A program made the translations under genes and the position numbers. From NCBI RefSeq assembly GCF_028009165.1, contig NC_079245.1, positions 1,550,001 to 1,614,000 on the forward strand: a DNA stretch of 64,000 nt, written 5' to 3'. The DNA is from Akanthomyces muscarius. Its lineage: Eukaryota; Ascomycota; Sordariomycetes; Hypocreales; Cordycipitaceae. Positions 24,888 through 37,215 of this stretch are shown piece after piece (within the stretch, counting starts at the first letter, position 1; the number at the start of each line of letters is the position of its first letter). The notes under the pieces were generated by a model. It saw nothing but the letters and a program-made list of their open reading frames with translations. It did not search any database and was not told the DNA's origin.

Positions 24888-25166
24888 TGGGAGGTTCTCA
24901 TTGATTCTGTATAAGCATATTGCTTGCGTTGTAAATGTTTGGCGCATCTGGGAGTTTCGTCATGATTATTTCCTTCAATCAATGGCGACAAATGAAGCTT
25001 AGTCTTGGACAGATGTTAATGGAAGAAGAAGTCAAGTTCTGTCAATCTGTTGATGTGTCGCCTCTGTTCAATTTTTTTCTATTTGAGTTCCTGCGCAACT
25101 CTGACACGATGCCTTATTTACTGTCCTAGTAGCTCTTTCTTTTGCTTCAACTGATCAAAAGAAGTA

Positions 25167-27710
25167 TCACCGAATCACTTCACCTTCCTTGTTGATGCCT
25201 TCAAGGCTTTCTAGAATATCACTGCTTCTGAAGTACCCTGGCAAGCCGAGTGCTTTCTTGCTTCCTGCCTCCCACACTTCATGAAATTTCACTGTTTGAT
25301 CACTTGCTGCAACAACAATGCAGCCGTCTCCAGAAGGCCGCGGAGATTGAGACTGTCCCGAACCATTATGCTGCCAAGGGTAAGGGATTGCATACAAAGC
25401 TCGAAGCTCCAAAGACCACGGTATTGCGGCAACTTGCTTGCAGTCCGGCCAGCTGAAGACTGCAATTCTGTATGGATGGTCCGGATGGGCATATCCGAAT
25501 GTTGCAGCAATTTCTCGTCGTGTAGTAGACCAAATAAGAGAAGTCACTTGGGCAGCCACAGCGATAGTTGCCAACGGGGATCCTGAGTTTGTGTGGAAGA
25601 AGTGTATGCATTTATCGTTTGATCCGCCTCCAGTTGCAACTAAGCCATCACGCCAAGGGCAGAATGCTATGGCCTTGACAGCTGCTCCATGGACCTACCG
25701 ATGTCTTTCGCAACCGCGAGTAAGAGTTCGAAGACTGTCCGCAGAGGTCTGGACCCTTGTCACATCGACGTCTTCCTCGATAAGGGTCCCAACAAAACTG
25801 AGAGAAGAGCTGTGGCGGCTTCTTTGCGCCGAATGCAGGCGGAAAGGCAGACCGTGGCGAACCAAAGGAGCCCGTGGCATACTCTGAGAAACTCTGCTGA
25901 CCTGGCCCTCACTCAAAACATCGTCCACATCAAATAAACAACAAATGTTGTCGTTGCCTCCCGAGGCAAATAGTCGACCAGTTGGAGACCATGAAAGACC
26001 GCAGACCTGTTGATTGTGGACGACAATCTTTGCGACCAGATACATCGACCCTGGCCAGTTGTCTCGGGAAACTTCCCAATTCATTGGCCATTCAACGATA
26101 TAGTAGTAGATAATTCCAGTATCATCTCCTACGAGAAGATCCTCTGTCTGAATTGGAACTCCAGGATTGAACGGATTCTTGGATGGTCTCAGTGTGCATA
26201 CTGGCCTCCAGCCGAGGCAGCTGATACCAAAAGGTTGCCTCACTTCGAAGCGTGGTAGTGAATCAGAGGTGGATTGTAGCACAAGTGATCCGTCGTTTCT
26301 TCCGCCCGCAAGAATGCATTTTCTCCCTTGAACGGAAGAGAAAGCAACAGAAGAGAGATAAAGTCCTTCCGAGGGGCGCCCGTGCATTGCATGAACACCA
26401 GCATCTTCCGACCAAGTATACAGCGTGTTGCCCAGGCCAACGGCGAGTGTTTGACAAACTGGGGAGTAAGCCAAAGTTGAGCAATAGAAGTCGTCTCTGA
26501 GGAAAGGAGCATCTAAAACCCTAAGAAGTGTTAGACAAGTAGCTATAAGCGTACTGCATTACTTGCTTGAATGGTGCAGAAGGTAGAAGCCGTGACTTTG
26601 GTGCTGGCAATGGTCCTATTGGCGAGTTAGTGGATGACAAGAGCAGTGCACTGGAATTTGAATTAACTGGGTGCGTTGTTTATCCATTCACTCCCTGTCC
26701 AATAAGTTCTTCCAAGATCACATGGTTCTATCAACTTGATGGCGATCGGAGGAGGGCGAAGTGAAGGTGTGTGTGAAAATTCCAAGATTTTACCGACTTG
26801 GTTGATATCGAGAGCAAAAGCAACACGATCTTGATAATTTGCCAAGTCTTCCTTTGAGGTCAACTCTCTGGGGAGCTGTTGATAACCTGTGAATGTGCCG
26901 ATATTTATCGAGCTTCGGAGATCGTTTGCAGCGGAAACTCTTGAGATACGAGGCGGGAGACCTCTAATGTTCCACACAGTCCCTGCACTTGTTTGTCTTT
27001 GCTGGAATCGTCTGACATCTAGATGAATTGATCGAGACTGATCTAGGTAGTAGCAGGAAAAGAAATTAGTGCACTAGCTCCCGAGAGTCAACGCAGTAGA
27101 GCATACTCAAAGGCTCTTCAAGTGGACAGAACCGTGCCATGAGGGAAGAGGACTGTCTTGGCCGAGGCAAGAAAGGATCGCGGCCGATGAAATGGCGTCT
27201 GGAAATTCTTTCGGCATTGGAAAGCAATGCCAGCGGCTTGTTTGTTCGGTAGCGTTCACAAGTAGGTTGATTTGTCCTGAATGGAACAAACCTATCAGGT
27301 GTAAGAGACGAGGTGGCCTTGGCGGACTTGATGGGAGTTGTGGGGGCTGGCACGTTCTCGCTACCGTTGAAAAACCGTGTTTCGATAGCACTGTCCTCCC
27401 GACAACTTTCTGATACATTTCCTATTGTAAATTGGGTAGCGCAGGGAGAAGGGCATCGCCGATGGTCGCTCCCGAGTAGCCTAATGTTATTGCGAGATAC
27501 CTGTGAAGCTTGTTGGCCATCCAGACCACATTGGCTCATAAGTCGACCTTTGTAGCAGGTCGTCTCAAGATTGCTGCATTCTTCGAAAGATTCATACCCG
27601 GAGTCTGGAGACCCGCGACTGGACCATGCGGGACTGGTGACACTGCGGCGTGCTGCGCGGCTGCGACGTGGTGTGTCCTACGACCAGCAATCTTCGGGAG
27701 CGGAGGCCAT
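25167..27710 (-). CDS. AMA1: Ama1-type meiotic APC/C activator (Cdc20/Cdh1 family) with two in-frame TAG codons
   Basis: Cdc20/Cdh1-family WD40 proteins recruit substrates to the anaphase-promoting complex; the Ama1/Mfr1 branch acts in meiosis and spore formation. The model has exons 27710-27107, 27042-26668, 26615-26567 and 26520-25167, with frames closing to 794 codons. The C-box is DRFVPFR, the WD40 part includes VLDAPFLRDDFYCSTLAYSP and GLSWSPTGRLFASGGNDN, and the protein ends in the Ile-Arg tail GEVIR that binds the APC/C. Two TAG codons lie in frame: 27680-27678 (MASAPEDCWS|TAG|DTPRRSRAARR) and 25697-25695 (ERHR|TAG|VHGAAVKAIAFCPW). Everything else is intact, and reading both as Trp gives a 793-aa protein. 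The third intron has a GC donor. The start is uncertain: translation could instead begin downstream of the first TAG (ATG 27539). The second TAG is either edited, read through, removed with a weak-donor intron (CAG|GTCAGC to the TAG itself), or a true nonsense mutation. Confidence 0.8.
26521..26566 (-). other. GC-AG intron in the Ama1-like gene
   Basis: The only join that keeps the family sequence APFK|VLDAPFLRDDFY in frame uses donor GCAAGT and acceptor TTAG. The 46-nt intron has a CTAAC branch-like site (GTCTAACAC). GCAAGT is the usual consensus of GC donors. Confidence 0.75.
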
Positions 27711-28239
27711 TTGCGGCTACCATTTGGTAGCGAAAGATCAGTCAGACAGAGATCATGGACGGTTTGAAGACAAGTAAAACGTGTAAGGAAGAGACCAGCG
27801 GCGGTAATTATGAGCTGACGTTCCGCAAATGGAGGCTGATTTGCCCGGATAGAAATATTCCTCTAAAAGTGACGGAGCCGTAGGAAAAAGGGAAATAGGA
27901 AAACTTGGGCGGGATCAAAAATAATATATCCGTGAGCAAAAGCAGGCCAATCTCGGCTCGATAAACGGGAAGGTGCATTGCAGGTGCCAACATGGTGGCT
28001 GACTCTCCGCTCTGAAATCTTAGCTTCAAAAACGCAACAAATTCTCGACTTTTGTTCTTCTGGCTCTTCGAAAAAAAGAAAGTGAAGTCAATTGACTATG
28101 TACATGACCGTGACATCTATAATATGTACAATAAAAGTATGGAAAGTCTTGCCAAGCTTGAGTGTGGGCAGTGCAGCGTAATATGTACAGGGCAAGACGG
28201 ATCCAATGCCAATGATCAAGCCAGCACATATCTGAGTGC
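27711..28239. other. Intergenic: Ama1-like upstream / chitinase downstream
   Basis: 529 bp containing the presumed promoter and 5' UTR of the Ama1-like gene and the chitinase 3' UTR. If the Ama1-like start is further upstream, an unrecognised 5' exon could lie here. I could not find one with a consistent frame. Confidence 0.5.
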
Positions 28240-29671
<1,432 letters not shown>

Positions 29672-32600
29672 TGTAGTCGAACGGAACAGGGAAGGAAACA
29701 CGACGTTCAGTGGGACCTTCTGAATCAAAAGGAGAACTGTTTCTAGTCTCTGATCGGCGAGTTGTTGTGGATGGAAGATGGGAATTTGGGAAGCGGGAGG
29801 AATGCACTGCTATATATATTTACATTGCAGAGGCCTATGCGACTTGACACTGCAACCTCACTACTTAAAGCTTATCGTGAGTATGACTACTTTGACTCCG
29901 TAAAGGTAGGACCGGCGTTTGGCTAACGTTGTCTCGGGATAAGATGACGTCCCGCCTCAATGGATAGCGGACCGACCGAGCGTGTGGACTCGCACGTTAC
30001 TCCAGCTCGACAGCTCGACAGTGCAAGAGTATGATGGAAACACACCTTGAGAGAAAGCGCAGCGTTAATTTCACTGGCAACGTTGCTCATCGTACCCAAT
30101 GAGCCAGTTTGACAAGACCGGCCCCTGACCGCGGACGGGTCGCAATCAGCCGCCAACCGGTGTTCATAATGCTGGCTTGCAGATGCCCCCAATCTTACAT
30201 GGTGGTTTGTACATACATGCATGGTTGAGCGAGAGTGTGGCTCCGCACTAGAAACAAGCTAGGTATGCTGGACGCGTCCCGAACAGGAAGGAGACTTCTC
30301 AGAGCGGCTCTTTACACCTCGCGCACTCTCGCCAGCACTTACTAGCACGCCCTTTAACACTCTCTTTAACACTCTCTAGCAGCCTCTCTCGCCGCCTTGA
30401 GAAGCTAGGAATAGCCCCAAGCTGCCCTGAGCACTCTCGAGAAGCCGGGCGTAGCCTTTTTTTTTTTGTTTTTTTTTTTGTGATGCTCCAATTGGCTTAT
30501 TCTACGCCTAGTAGAAGAGTTGTGTGCCTAGCTAGAGTATTAGCTAGAGCAGAAAAATGAACGCTAAAATAGGTATGATTATTAGCAAAAATACAAAATC
30601 TACTAGGCAAATTTCAGCCATCCTGGTGACCAGAGCCCCGCATTACATTCTGCACTATCTGAGTGACAGTCCTTTGAGAGACTGTGAGTGAGGCATCGGC
30701 GGCTGAGGGATCCTACTGGGGTGAACTGTACTACGATAACCAGCAACAGCATCGAGGCCAAATGAAATGCCGTCGTTCGCAGCTGAGTGCACAAGCGCCA
30801 ACCGCAAAGTACTCGGTGGGAAAGTAATAAATGGAATGCAGCAGATAGTCAGCGCACATTCATACATACTTTTACGCCTTCCTCTGACGCTCGTAGATGT
30901 ACATAGGGACCGCAAGCAGAACTGACGCGTGAAGTATGCAGCATCTTCGCGTCGGACGGGTCGAGAATGAGTGGCACGAGCGCGGGATGCTCTCAAGCTA
31001 AACACAGAACTGGGTAAAAAATCTTTGCCTACGCGAATTCTGGCCCGCTGTGACCATCTTTCCTCTCCATTCCACCATGACACCCTCTTTTTTCCCACTG
31101 CAAGCCAAGAAGGGGTGCCTGATGAAACATGGCTTGACCGTGGCGAGCCAATAGTCGCGTCTTGGAGAAGATTTGAGCAACTGCCCATTTCCCCGAGAAA
31201 GAAGCTAAAAGCGGTAAGCCAGCGCAGCCACATCGGCGAAGGTTTCTTAAGCATATGCTGTGCTGGGTCCTTGCACCTTGTTCTGACTTATTAACTAGCC
31301 CCAGACTACGACGCGGAGCAGCGGGCCTGATGAAGGGAGGGAGGGGTCGATGGCCACGGAGAAGCTGCCAACTTGGTCACATACCAGCCGCAGGCGGGTC
31401 ATTTTCCGCCCCTTGCTGAGGGCGTGAAGCTTATTATTCTACAGCTGCGAGTAAAGCTCGTACACATTGTCCTCTCTGGGCTTTTCCCGAGGCGACAACA
31501 AGAATTGAAAGTTGGTGAGCTGTCCGGAGAGAATGCCGGACGGCCCTCGCTGAATTGAGACAGTCTTTGGAATTGACATAAAAAGAAAGAAAGGAAGAAA
31601 GTAGGCAGTCTTCCGTACCAGTCAGCTGTCCTGCAAGATCTTGGCTCTGTGGGCTTAAGGTGAGCATGCGTCGCTCCCCCAGATTTCTCATGGCCGTGCA
31701 TGTGCTGCATGGCTTACCGCCGGCTACAAGTATCTACCAAAAGCGCACGGAGTATTCGTAGACTGCAAAGCGCTGTGGCATGCCGCCACCACTCTCTCGG
31801 CTGTGCGCAGATCCTTCAGGGGCTTGATACTGAGACAGTGCCTTGAACGGAGTACCATTATTAGCGCTAGCCAAGTCTGCCCACACAGCTTCGATGCTAA
31901 TGTTTACTGCACGAAGGGCTACATGTACTCGCGGGCTTCATGAGGAAGCCCCGAGGCCTTGAGCCCTTGTCCCCCCTGTCCCGCCTTGCCAAGTTGCCAA
32001 GTCACATGTTCATATTAATGGGAGTAATACATGTTACCGTCGAGAAAACCAAGTGAGATGCAGTGGTCAGTTGCTCATGCACTCAATATAAATGTAGCTA
32101 TCACTGCGGAGTTATTACACCAGATTAGGCAGTCGATGGAGTGAGTGGCGTCTGCACGAGCTGCCACATGGGATGCTTGTACCCCGCCACCTGCCGAAGC
32201 TGGTCCGTAGAGCTGTCAGTTTCGAGATTGAATCGTAGTTAGGGCGCTCGCTTTTAAGCTCCATTGCCCCATCATTTCCTCGTCTGGGGAATTCATAGGC
32301 TGATGTCAGGCACACAATCCGCTGAGGCCTGAGCTGCAACGTTACGCGACAACCATGGCTGGAGTGCCCAGAATGACAAGGTTCAGTGTAGCCTTTTGCT
32401 CGACATTCTTTCGAACTGGCTATGAGTTGCTTCAAACCACCAGATGTACTCAATGCCCGTCACATAATTACAAATTTTTAGTGTCCGATGCTCTGACTGG
32501 TCCCAGTAAGTATCAAAATTTCTGCTTTGTCGAGAAAAGTAGCTGGCATTTGAAGACAATCCGGAACGACTGAGGGCGATTGAATATTCTGCAAAACGCC

Positions 32601-33962
32601 TTCATTTTGTAATATCGCCGACGCTCTGCGAGAGTACTTCTTCCAGAGCCTGCCTGATTATTGACAAAAGCAGTGGATTCTATAACTAATAGTGAAACCT
32701 CAAACTGTTTTGCTACAAACGTTGAGCTAATGGATCGTTCCTGCTCATAGCTGGTAGCAGGGTCCCACGTATTGGCCATTCAACCTCTCGTTGCTGATGC
32801 TCGCTACCAGAACAGTCACCCAGCATAGCGAAAGGCCAAGCAATGTAGAAGAGCACGGGAGATTCTTTTATACAGGAAACGCGTGCGAGTTCTGCTGTTT
32901 GATCTACGCTCACAAAGATGAAGGGGGTTTTCCTACTCAGGTTTCTGTGTTGCTTGTTATGGGTGCTGGGTTATTCATGAGATACATCACAGATATGGTT
33001 CCGGAGACAATTTTCCTAGGTTGGCTCTAGATGAGAGGAGCAAACTGAACAACAAGCACAAGTATTTCAGTCGCGCATGAGCGCCTAAGTCCTGTAACAT
33101 CATGCGATGCAACATGTTATTTGGTTCGGTCATAACGTTGTGCCATGACTCTAGCGTCTCGGCGCTGGATGAAGGTGTCACAAGACCACTTTTAGGAACG
33201 ACTCTTCTGAAGGAGAGAAAATATGATGTTTAATTGTAAGCGCCGTGGGGATCCGTATGAGCCTGCACAGTGTTCCTATGATACAATACCATCACGTCTA
33301 TGCAACCACGGTACCGCGAAGTGCTACAACGCCGATGCATCCACATATACATTGATCCATATGAGCTACGTTATACTGGGAGCACTGTGATTTACTACCG
33401 AAAGGGAGACTTGGTGACTGCACCTATGGCTGTCATCGCCCTTCAGTCGTGATCCTGCATTACCTTACTTCTTAAATTTGCAACGAAGAATATCGACAAC
33501 AAAGGATTTTTTATCAGTATGAAGACAAGGCATATAATCAAAATTGTCCTGCTCACACGGCATTCTTTTTTTCGAAATCAGCGATGTTAGCATTCCCTGT
33601 CGTGGACCATGTTCGCGCATTAGACAATTGTCCGTAAAGACATAGTTTCTTCTATTGAGCAAAAATTATGGTGCACTTGGCAGAGAAACTAATTCAGAGT
33701 CGCTGTTGAAATCTCTCGATTTTGTTTTTCCCGTCCGATTTTCTCAGACCGCAAATGAGAATGATCCAGTGCGCGTGACAAGCACCAACCCACCCCGCCT
33801 TATTACTGCCAACTTGAGAGGCGTCTATCTTCTCACACTGTAGCTGGCAAGGTACCCCACCATGCCTGGCTTCACGGTCGAGGACAAAGCTCTTCCTTCA
33901 TCCACAAGCTACCTGTACCGGCGTGCGAGGATCTAGCGACTGCAATATTACATACCAAAAGT
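29672..33962. other. 4.3-kb gene-free region
   Basis: This is the longest stretch without a supported gene. It holds the chitinase promoter, a run of CTCTTTAACACTCTC copies (about 30350-30380), and T10-G-T11-type poly-T (about 30459-30480). The rest is sequence with only short ORFs. The longest frame, minus strand 31254-30655 (199 codons), has no recognisable domain and an amino-acid composition unlike the neighbouring proteins. I see no transposase, reverse transcriptase or tRNA. Confidence 0.6.
29811..29820 (-). promoter_or_regulatory. TATA-like element upstream of the chitinase
   Basis: On the minus strand the sequence reads AATATATATA about 140 bp upstream of the chitinase ATG, in a position suitable for a TATA box with a leader of about 100 nt. 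Inferred from sequence and spacing only. Confidence 0.4.
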
Positions 33963-35379
33963 ATGTCAAGTGTACGCATTTTACCTTCTTCACTCTGGAG
34001 TAACCTCTCTGCTCATAATCAATACACAGCATGGCGTACCCAGAACCGAACGCGACCGGAGTCCCGAGCAGCTGAAGAAAGAAATCGAAAAAATCAACAA
34101 ATACAGAGCTCTCGACAGCCAGTTGCGCATTCAGGTAATTAGAAGACGTCTGCTGAATAAAAACTCAATATGAGACATGAAGTAACAGACTGTATCGCTA
34201 GACTTCGGAGTCACGGTTCGATTCGGCTACCTTGGAGCTGACTACGAAGCTCCTACGCATTAATCCCGAATATTATACGGCGTGGAATACGAGGAGACGC
34301 TGTTTAATTTTTGGACCATTGGAAAAGAAGAACAAGGAATCGCTGCCGCAATGCGCCTTGGAGCGTCACGAAACGAGCGAAGGGCTCATAGATGCGCCTC
34401 AATCTTTACTACAGAACAACTCGAGCGAGACCGAAACGAAACGTAACCGAACTGCCACAAGCGAGCGTAACGCAGCTCCGAGAGAAAAACAGAAAGATGG
34501 AAATGAAGTCAATATTAGCCAATGCTCCGAAACTGTCCGAGACGAGCTAATATTCACCGTACCGCTGTTAATGGCGCACCCAAAGTGCTACTGGATATGG
34601 AACTATAGAATGTGGGTATTGGAGCAGACTACGTCTCTGCTGTTTGTTGAGGTAGCCAAGTCTGTTTGGCAGGAAGAGCTTGAGCTGGTCGGCAAGATGC
34701 TGGATCGGGACCGAAGAAATTACCATGCTTGGGCTTATCGACGCTACGTTGTATCTCATCTAGAGTCCGCCGAGCTTGAAGGGCGGAGCATGGCCGAATC
34801 AGAGTTCGCGTATACGACCAAAATGATCAAGGGCGATCTATCGAATTTTTCGGCGTGGCACAACCGCGCCCAACTCATCCCGAGGCTTCTTGTGGAGCGA
34901 GAAGCAGATGATTCGTCGCGCAGGGCATTTCTAGATCAGGGCAAGTGATCAGCAGGCAATACTGAATCCGGCTTATTGGGCTAATACAATTGACAGAATT
35001 GACCACTGTGGATAGTGGGTTAAATGTTGGTCCAGAGGATCAATCGTTATGGTACTACCATCAGTACCTTATCTGGAGCGTCGCTGAGCAGCCTTCAAAT
35101 CTGTTGATTGTACCAGGGATGGCTCTTGAAGACCGAGTCAATTTGATCACTCGCGAAATTGACTTCATCAAAGACCTCCTGGACGATTATAAAGACGTGA
35201 AGTGGATTTTCGAAATGCTACTCGAGTATACACTGCTCATCTCTAAACTTCGCAACAAGTCATTGGATGCTGAGCAAAAGTGTGAGCTTGAAGGCTGGGT
35301 ATTGAGAATAAAGAAGCTTGATCCCCAGCGGTCCAATCGTTGGGAGGAATTAACAACGAAGCTCAAGACCTCTCCGTGA
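33963..35379 (+). CDS. BET4: Rab geranylgeranyltransferase alpha subunit (Bet4)
   Basis: This is the alpha subunit of type II geranylgeranyltransferase, which with Bet2 and the escort protein adds two geranylgeranyl groups to the C-termini of Rab GTPases. Exons are 33963-33971 (nine nucleotides, MSS), 34030-34134, 34202-34940 and 34997-35379, encoding 411 residues. The joins give MSS|HGVPRTERDR, LRIQ|TSESRFDSATL and FLDQ|ELTTVDSG. Prenyltransferase alpha repeats are clear: NPEYYTAWNTRRRCL, HPKCYWIWNYRMWVLEQ, RNYHAWAYRRYVVSHL, NFSAWHNRAQLIP and DQSLWYYHQYLIWS. A charged insertion follows the first repeat (about residues 85-130). The last intron (34941-34996) needs a GC donor. The first exon is inferred from splice signals and family similarity. 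Confidence 0.9.
34941..34996 (+). other. GC-AG intron in BET4
   Basis: The frame and the family sequence are preserved only if the donor is GCAAGT (after CAGG) and the acceptor TTGACAG. This is a second GC-AG intron with the same donor hexamer as the one in the Ama1-like gene. Confidence 0.75.
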
Positions 35380-35459
35380 TGACAAGTCGTATTAAAAGCT
35401 AGTTAATGCCATGATATCTAGCTGCACAGCAGCAGCTTCTCAACCGTCCAGTCCACGAC

Positions 35460-37215
35460 CTAATTGCCGTTGCATTTCGACTTGATCTTAGTGGCGCTTT
35501 CACCAACCAAGCCTTCAAAATAGGACAGCAGTTTCTCAACCGGAATCATGTCAATGAGTCCAAGTGCAGGTGTAGATGACCGCATAATCTGCCCCCCAAA
35601 AAGCACGCGCACGTAGTATCCACTGGCAGACGACTCGCTTGTGTTTGTAGGGGAAGAAGACGAAGTAGTCGCGGGAAGATCCAGACATGAACAGGCCGAT
35701 GCGACGCGAGACTCACTGCCGCCACATTGCGATGGCCATGAGGCTGTTGCGGTCGCCAGTTGATAGCAGTAGGATGGGGCGGTGGCTGACTGGCGGATTA
35801 TGTGGCGCAAACAGTTGTCATGATTGCAGTTGGGTGCGACTCCGGTCGGAGTAGGCGTGGGGGATGACTGCTTCTTTTTCTCATAAACTTCGAAAACAAC
35901 TTCAGATCCCATCCCAGGCCAAACCATTTCATCAATTTGCAAAATGGACAAAAGACGTGATACAGACCCATCATGGGCAACGTTGTGGTAATAAATGGTG
36001 TCACTCTTACCCGCAATTACGTTGCGAATGTGTGCAGTCAGTTCCGCGACCCATACACCGAAGGATCCAATGCCTGCGTCAAGTGATGAGGAGCTGTCGC
36101 GATAAATCTGACTGTATTCCCAATTCCCCCAGCGATAGACTGCATCTGCGAGCTCCTGAGTAACACACTCTGTGGTATTGCGGCCACTTACGAGTTTACA
36201 CGGCAGTGGCTTTGCGTGGCACTGGCGAGCAGACAAGTTGTCATAGTAGTGATCAAAAGACTCGTGGAAGCCGGCATCCGAACGCGGAATACCAGAGATG
36301 TCGTCCAGAGTACGATAGAGATCCGCGGCTAGATCCAAATGCTGACGCCACTGCTGATTTGAATTGGATTTGATGGCATTGTATAAGTCGCCCGAAGCTT
36401 TGCACTGATACTGCGGCTCCAAGCTGTCGATGCCTTGAGCCTGTACCAGGATTGGCACGGGCTCTGTGATGTCCCACATGGCATTGATAACCATACCAAC
36501 AACCTGACTGGTAATGAGATTGTTGGTGACGCGGTATTTGACAGAAGAGGGAAGACCGGAAGCGCCTTTGGGTGGTAGAAATCCAAGAAGATCGTGATAC
36601 ACATCGTATAAGTCGGCTCCATGTTGCCACGAGTCTACCAGACCTCCAGCGGTGATTTGGGGAAACTTGCAAGTCCCAATCCAGCCGGATGGTACAAAAG
36701 GATTGTTGGAGGAGATGTAGCCCTGCTGATAGACCCTGTCGGCATTCGGGCCAGAAAAAGGTTGGGCATAGTAATGAAGCATGGAATCATCACAATTCCA
36801 TTGGTATGACTCCACGGGAAATGCATTAGAAGAGTAGGGAGTACGTTTATGGTGGCGATGAATCTGCGTGCGTTAACATGGTTGAAAGGTAGAGATATGA
36901 ATGACAGTCACCTACGAGCTCGACATATTTCAGCTCATACTCCGCGCTGGGCCTCACATACTCGCTGCGGCGAACGTGAGGCATATTGCACCAATTATAG
37001 ACCCCATAATCGTTGTCCGGGATTTCGGAGGAATTGTAGATAAAACCGTACACACCAGTCGCAGTAGGCACTGTGTCCAGGTCATTGACCTGGTTCTTGC
37101 TGGGAGCGTACCATTTCGTGTCAACTTCTGCCGCCCATGCACTGCGAAGCGGCATGCCGCATCCCAGAAGGAGCCCGAAGGCGGCGGCAGTAAAGGAACT
37201 AAGAGACGGGGCCAT
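35460..37215 (-). CDS. Secreted histidine acid phosphatase family protein (branch 2)
   Basis: The predicted product is an extracellular or secretory-pathway protein of the histidine phosphatase superfamily, branch 2. Exons 37215-36916 and 36863-35460 join as KYVEL|IHRHHKRTPY and give 567 residues. A signal peptide (MAPSLSSFTAAAFGLLLGCG, then LRSAWA) is visible. The N-terminal catalytic motif reads RHHKRTP where the family usually has RHGxRxP. The distal HD motif is present as YYHNVAHDGSVSRLL. Several Cys residues and N-glycosylation sequons (RNTTEC, NTSESS) fit secretion. A Ser/Thr-rich stretch (about 500-520) precedes a conserved C-terminal part, YYVRVLFGGQIMRSS. Substrate is unknown; phosphate scavenging is the family norm, not shown here. 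It converges with BET4, with only 80 bp between stops. Confidence 0.85.

Noticed and set aside
25167..27710. Ama1-like gene as a simple decayed pseudogene
   Set aside because: Not excluded, but disfavoured: there are no frameshifts, all motifs (C-box, WD40 core, IR tail) are intact, and both stops are TAG.
25167..27710. RIP mutation as the cause of the TAG codons
   Set aside because: The change CCA to CTA on the complementary strand fits RIP, but RIP acts on duplicated sequence and leaves many changes. The rest of the gene shows no excess of stops.
30655..31254. 199-codon minus-strand ORF in the gene-free region
   Set aside because: No domain, no leader or splice context, patchy composition rich in Ser/Arg/Cys. 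Open frames of this length occur by chance in GC-balanced DNA. Expression data would be needed.
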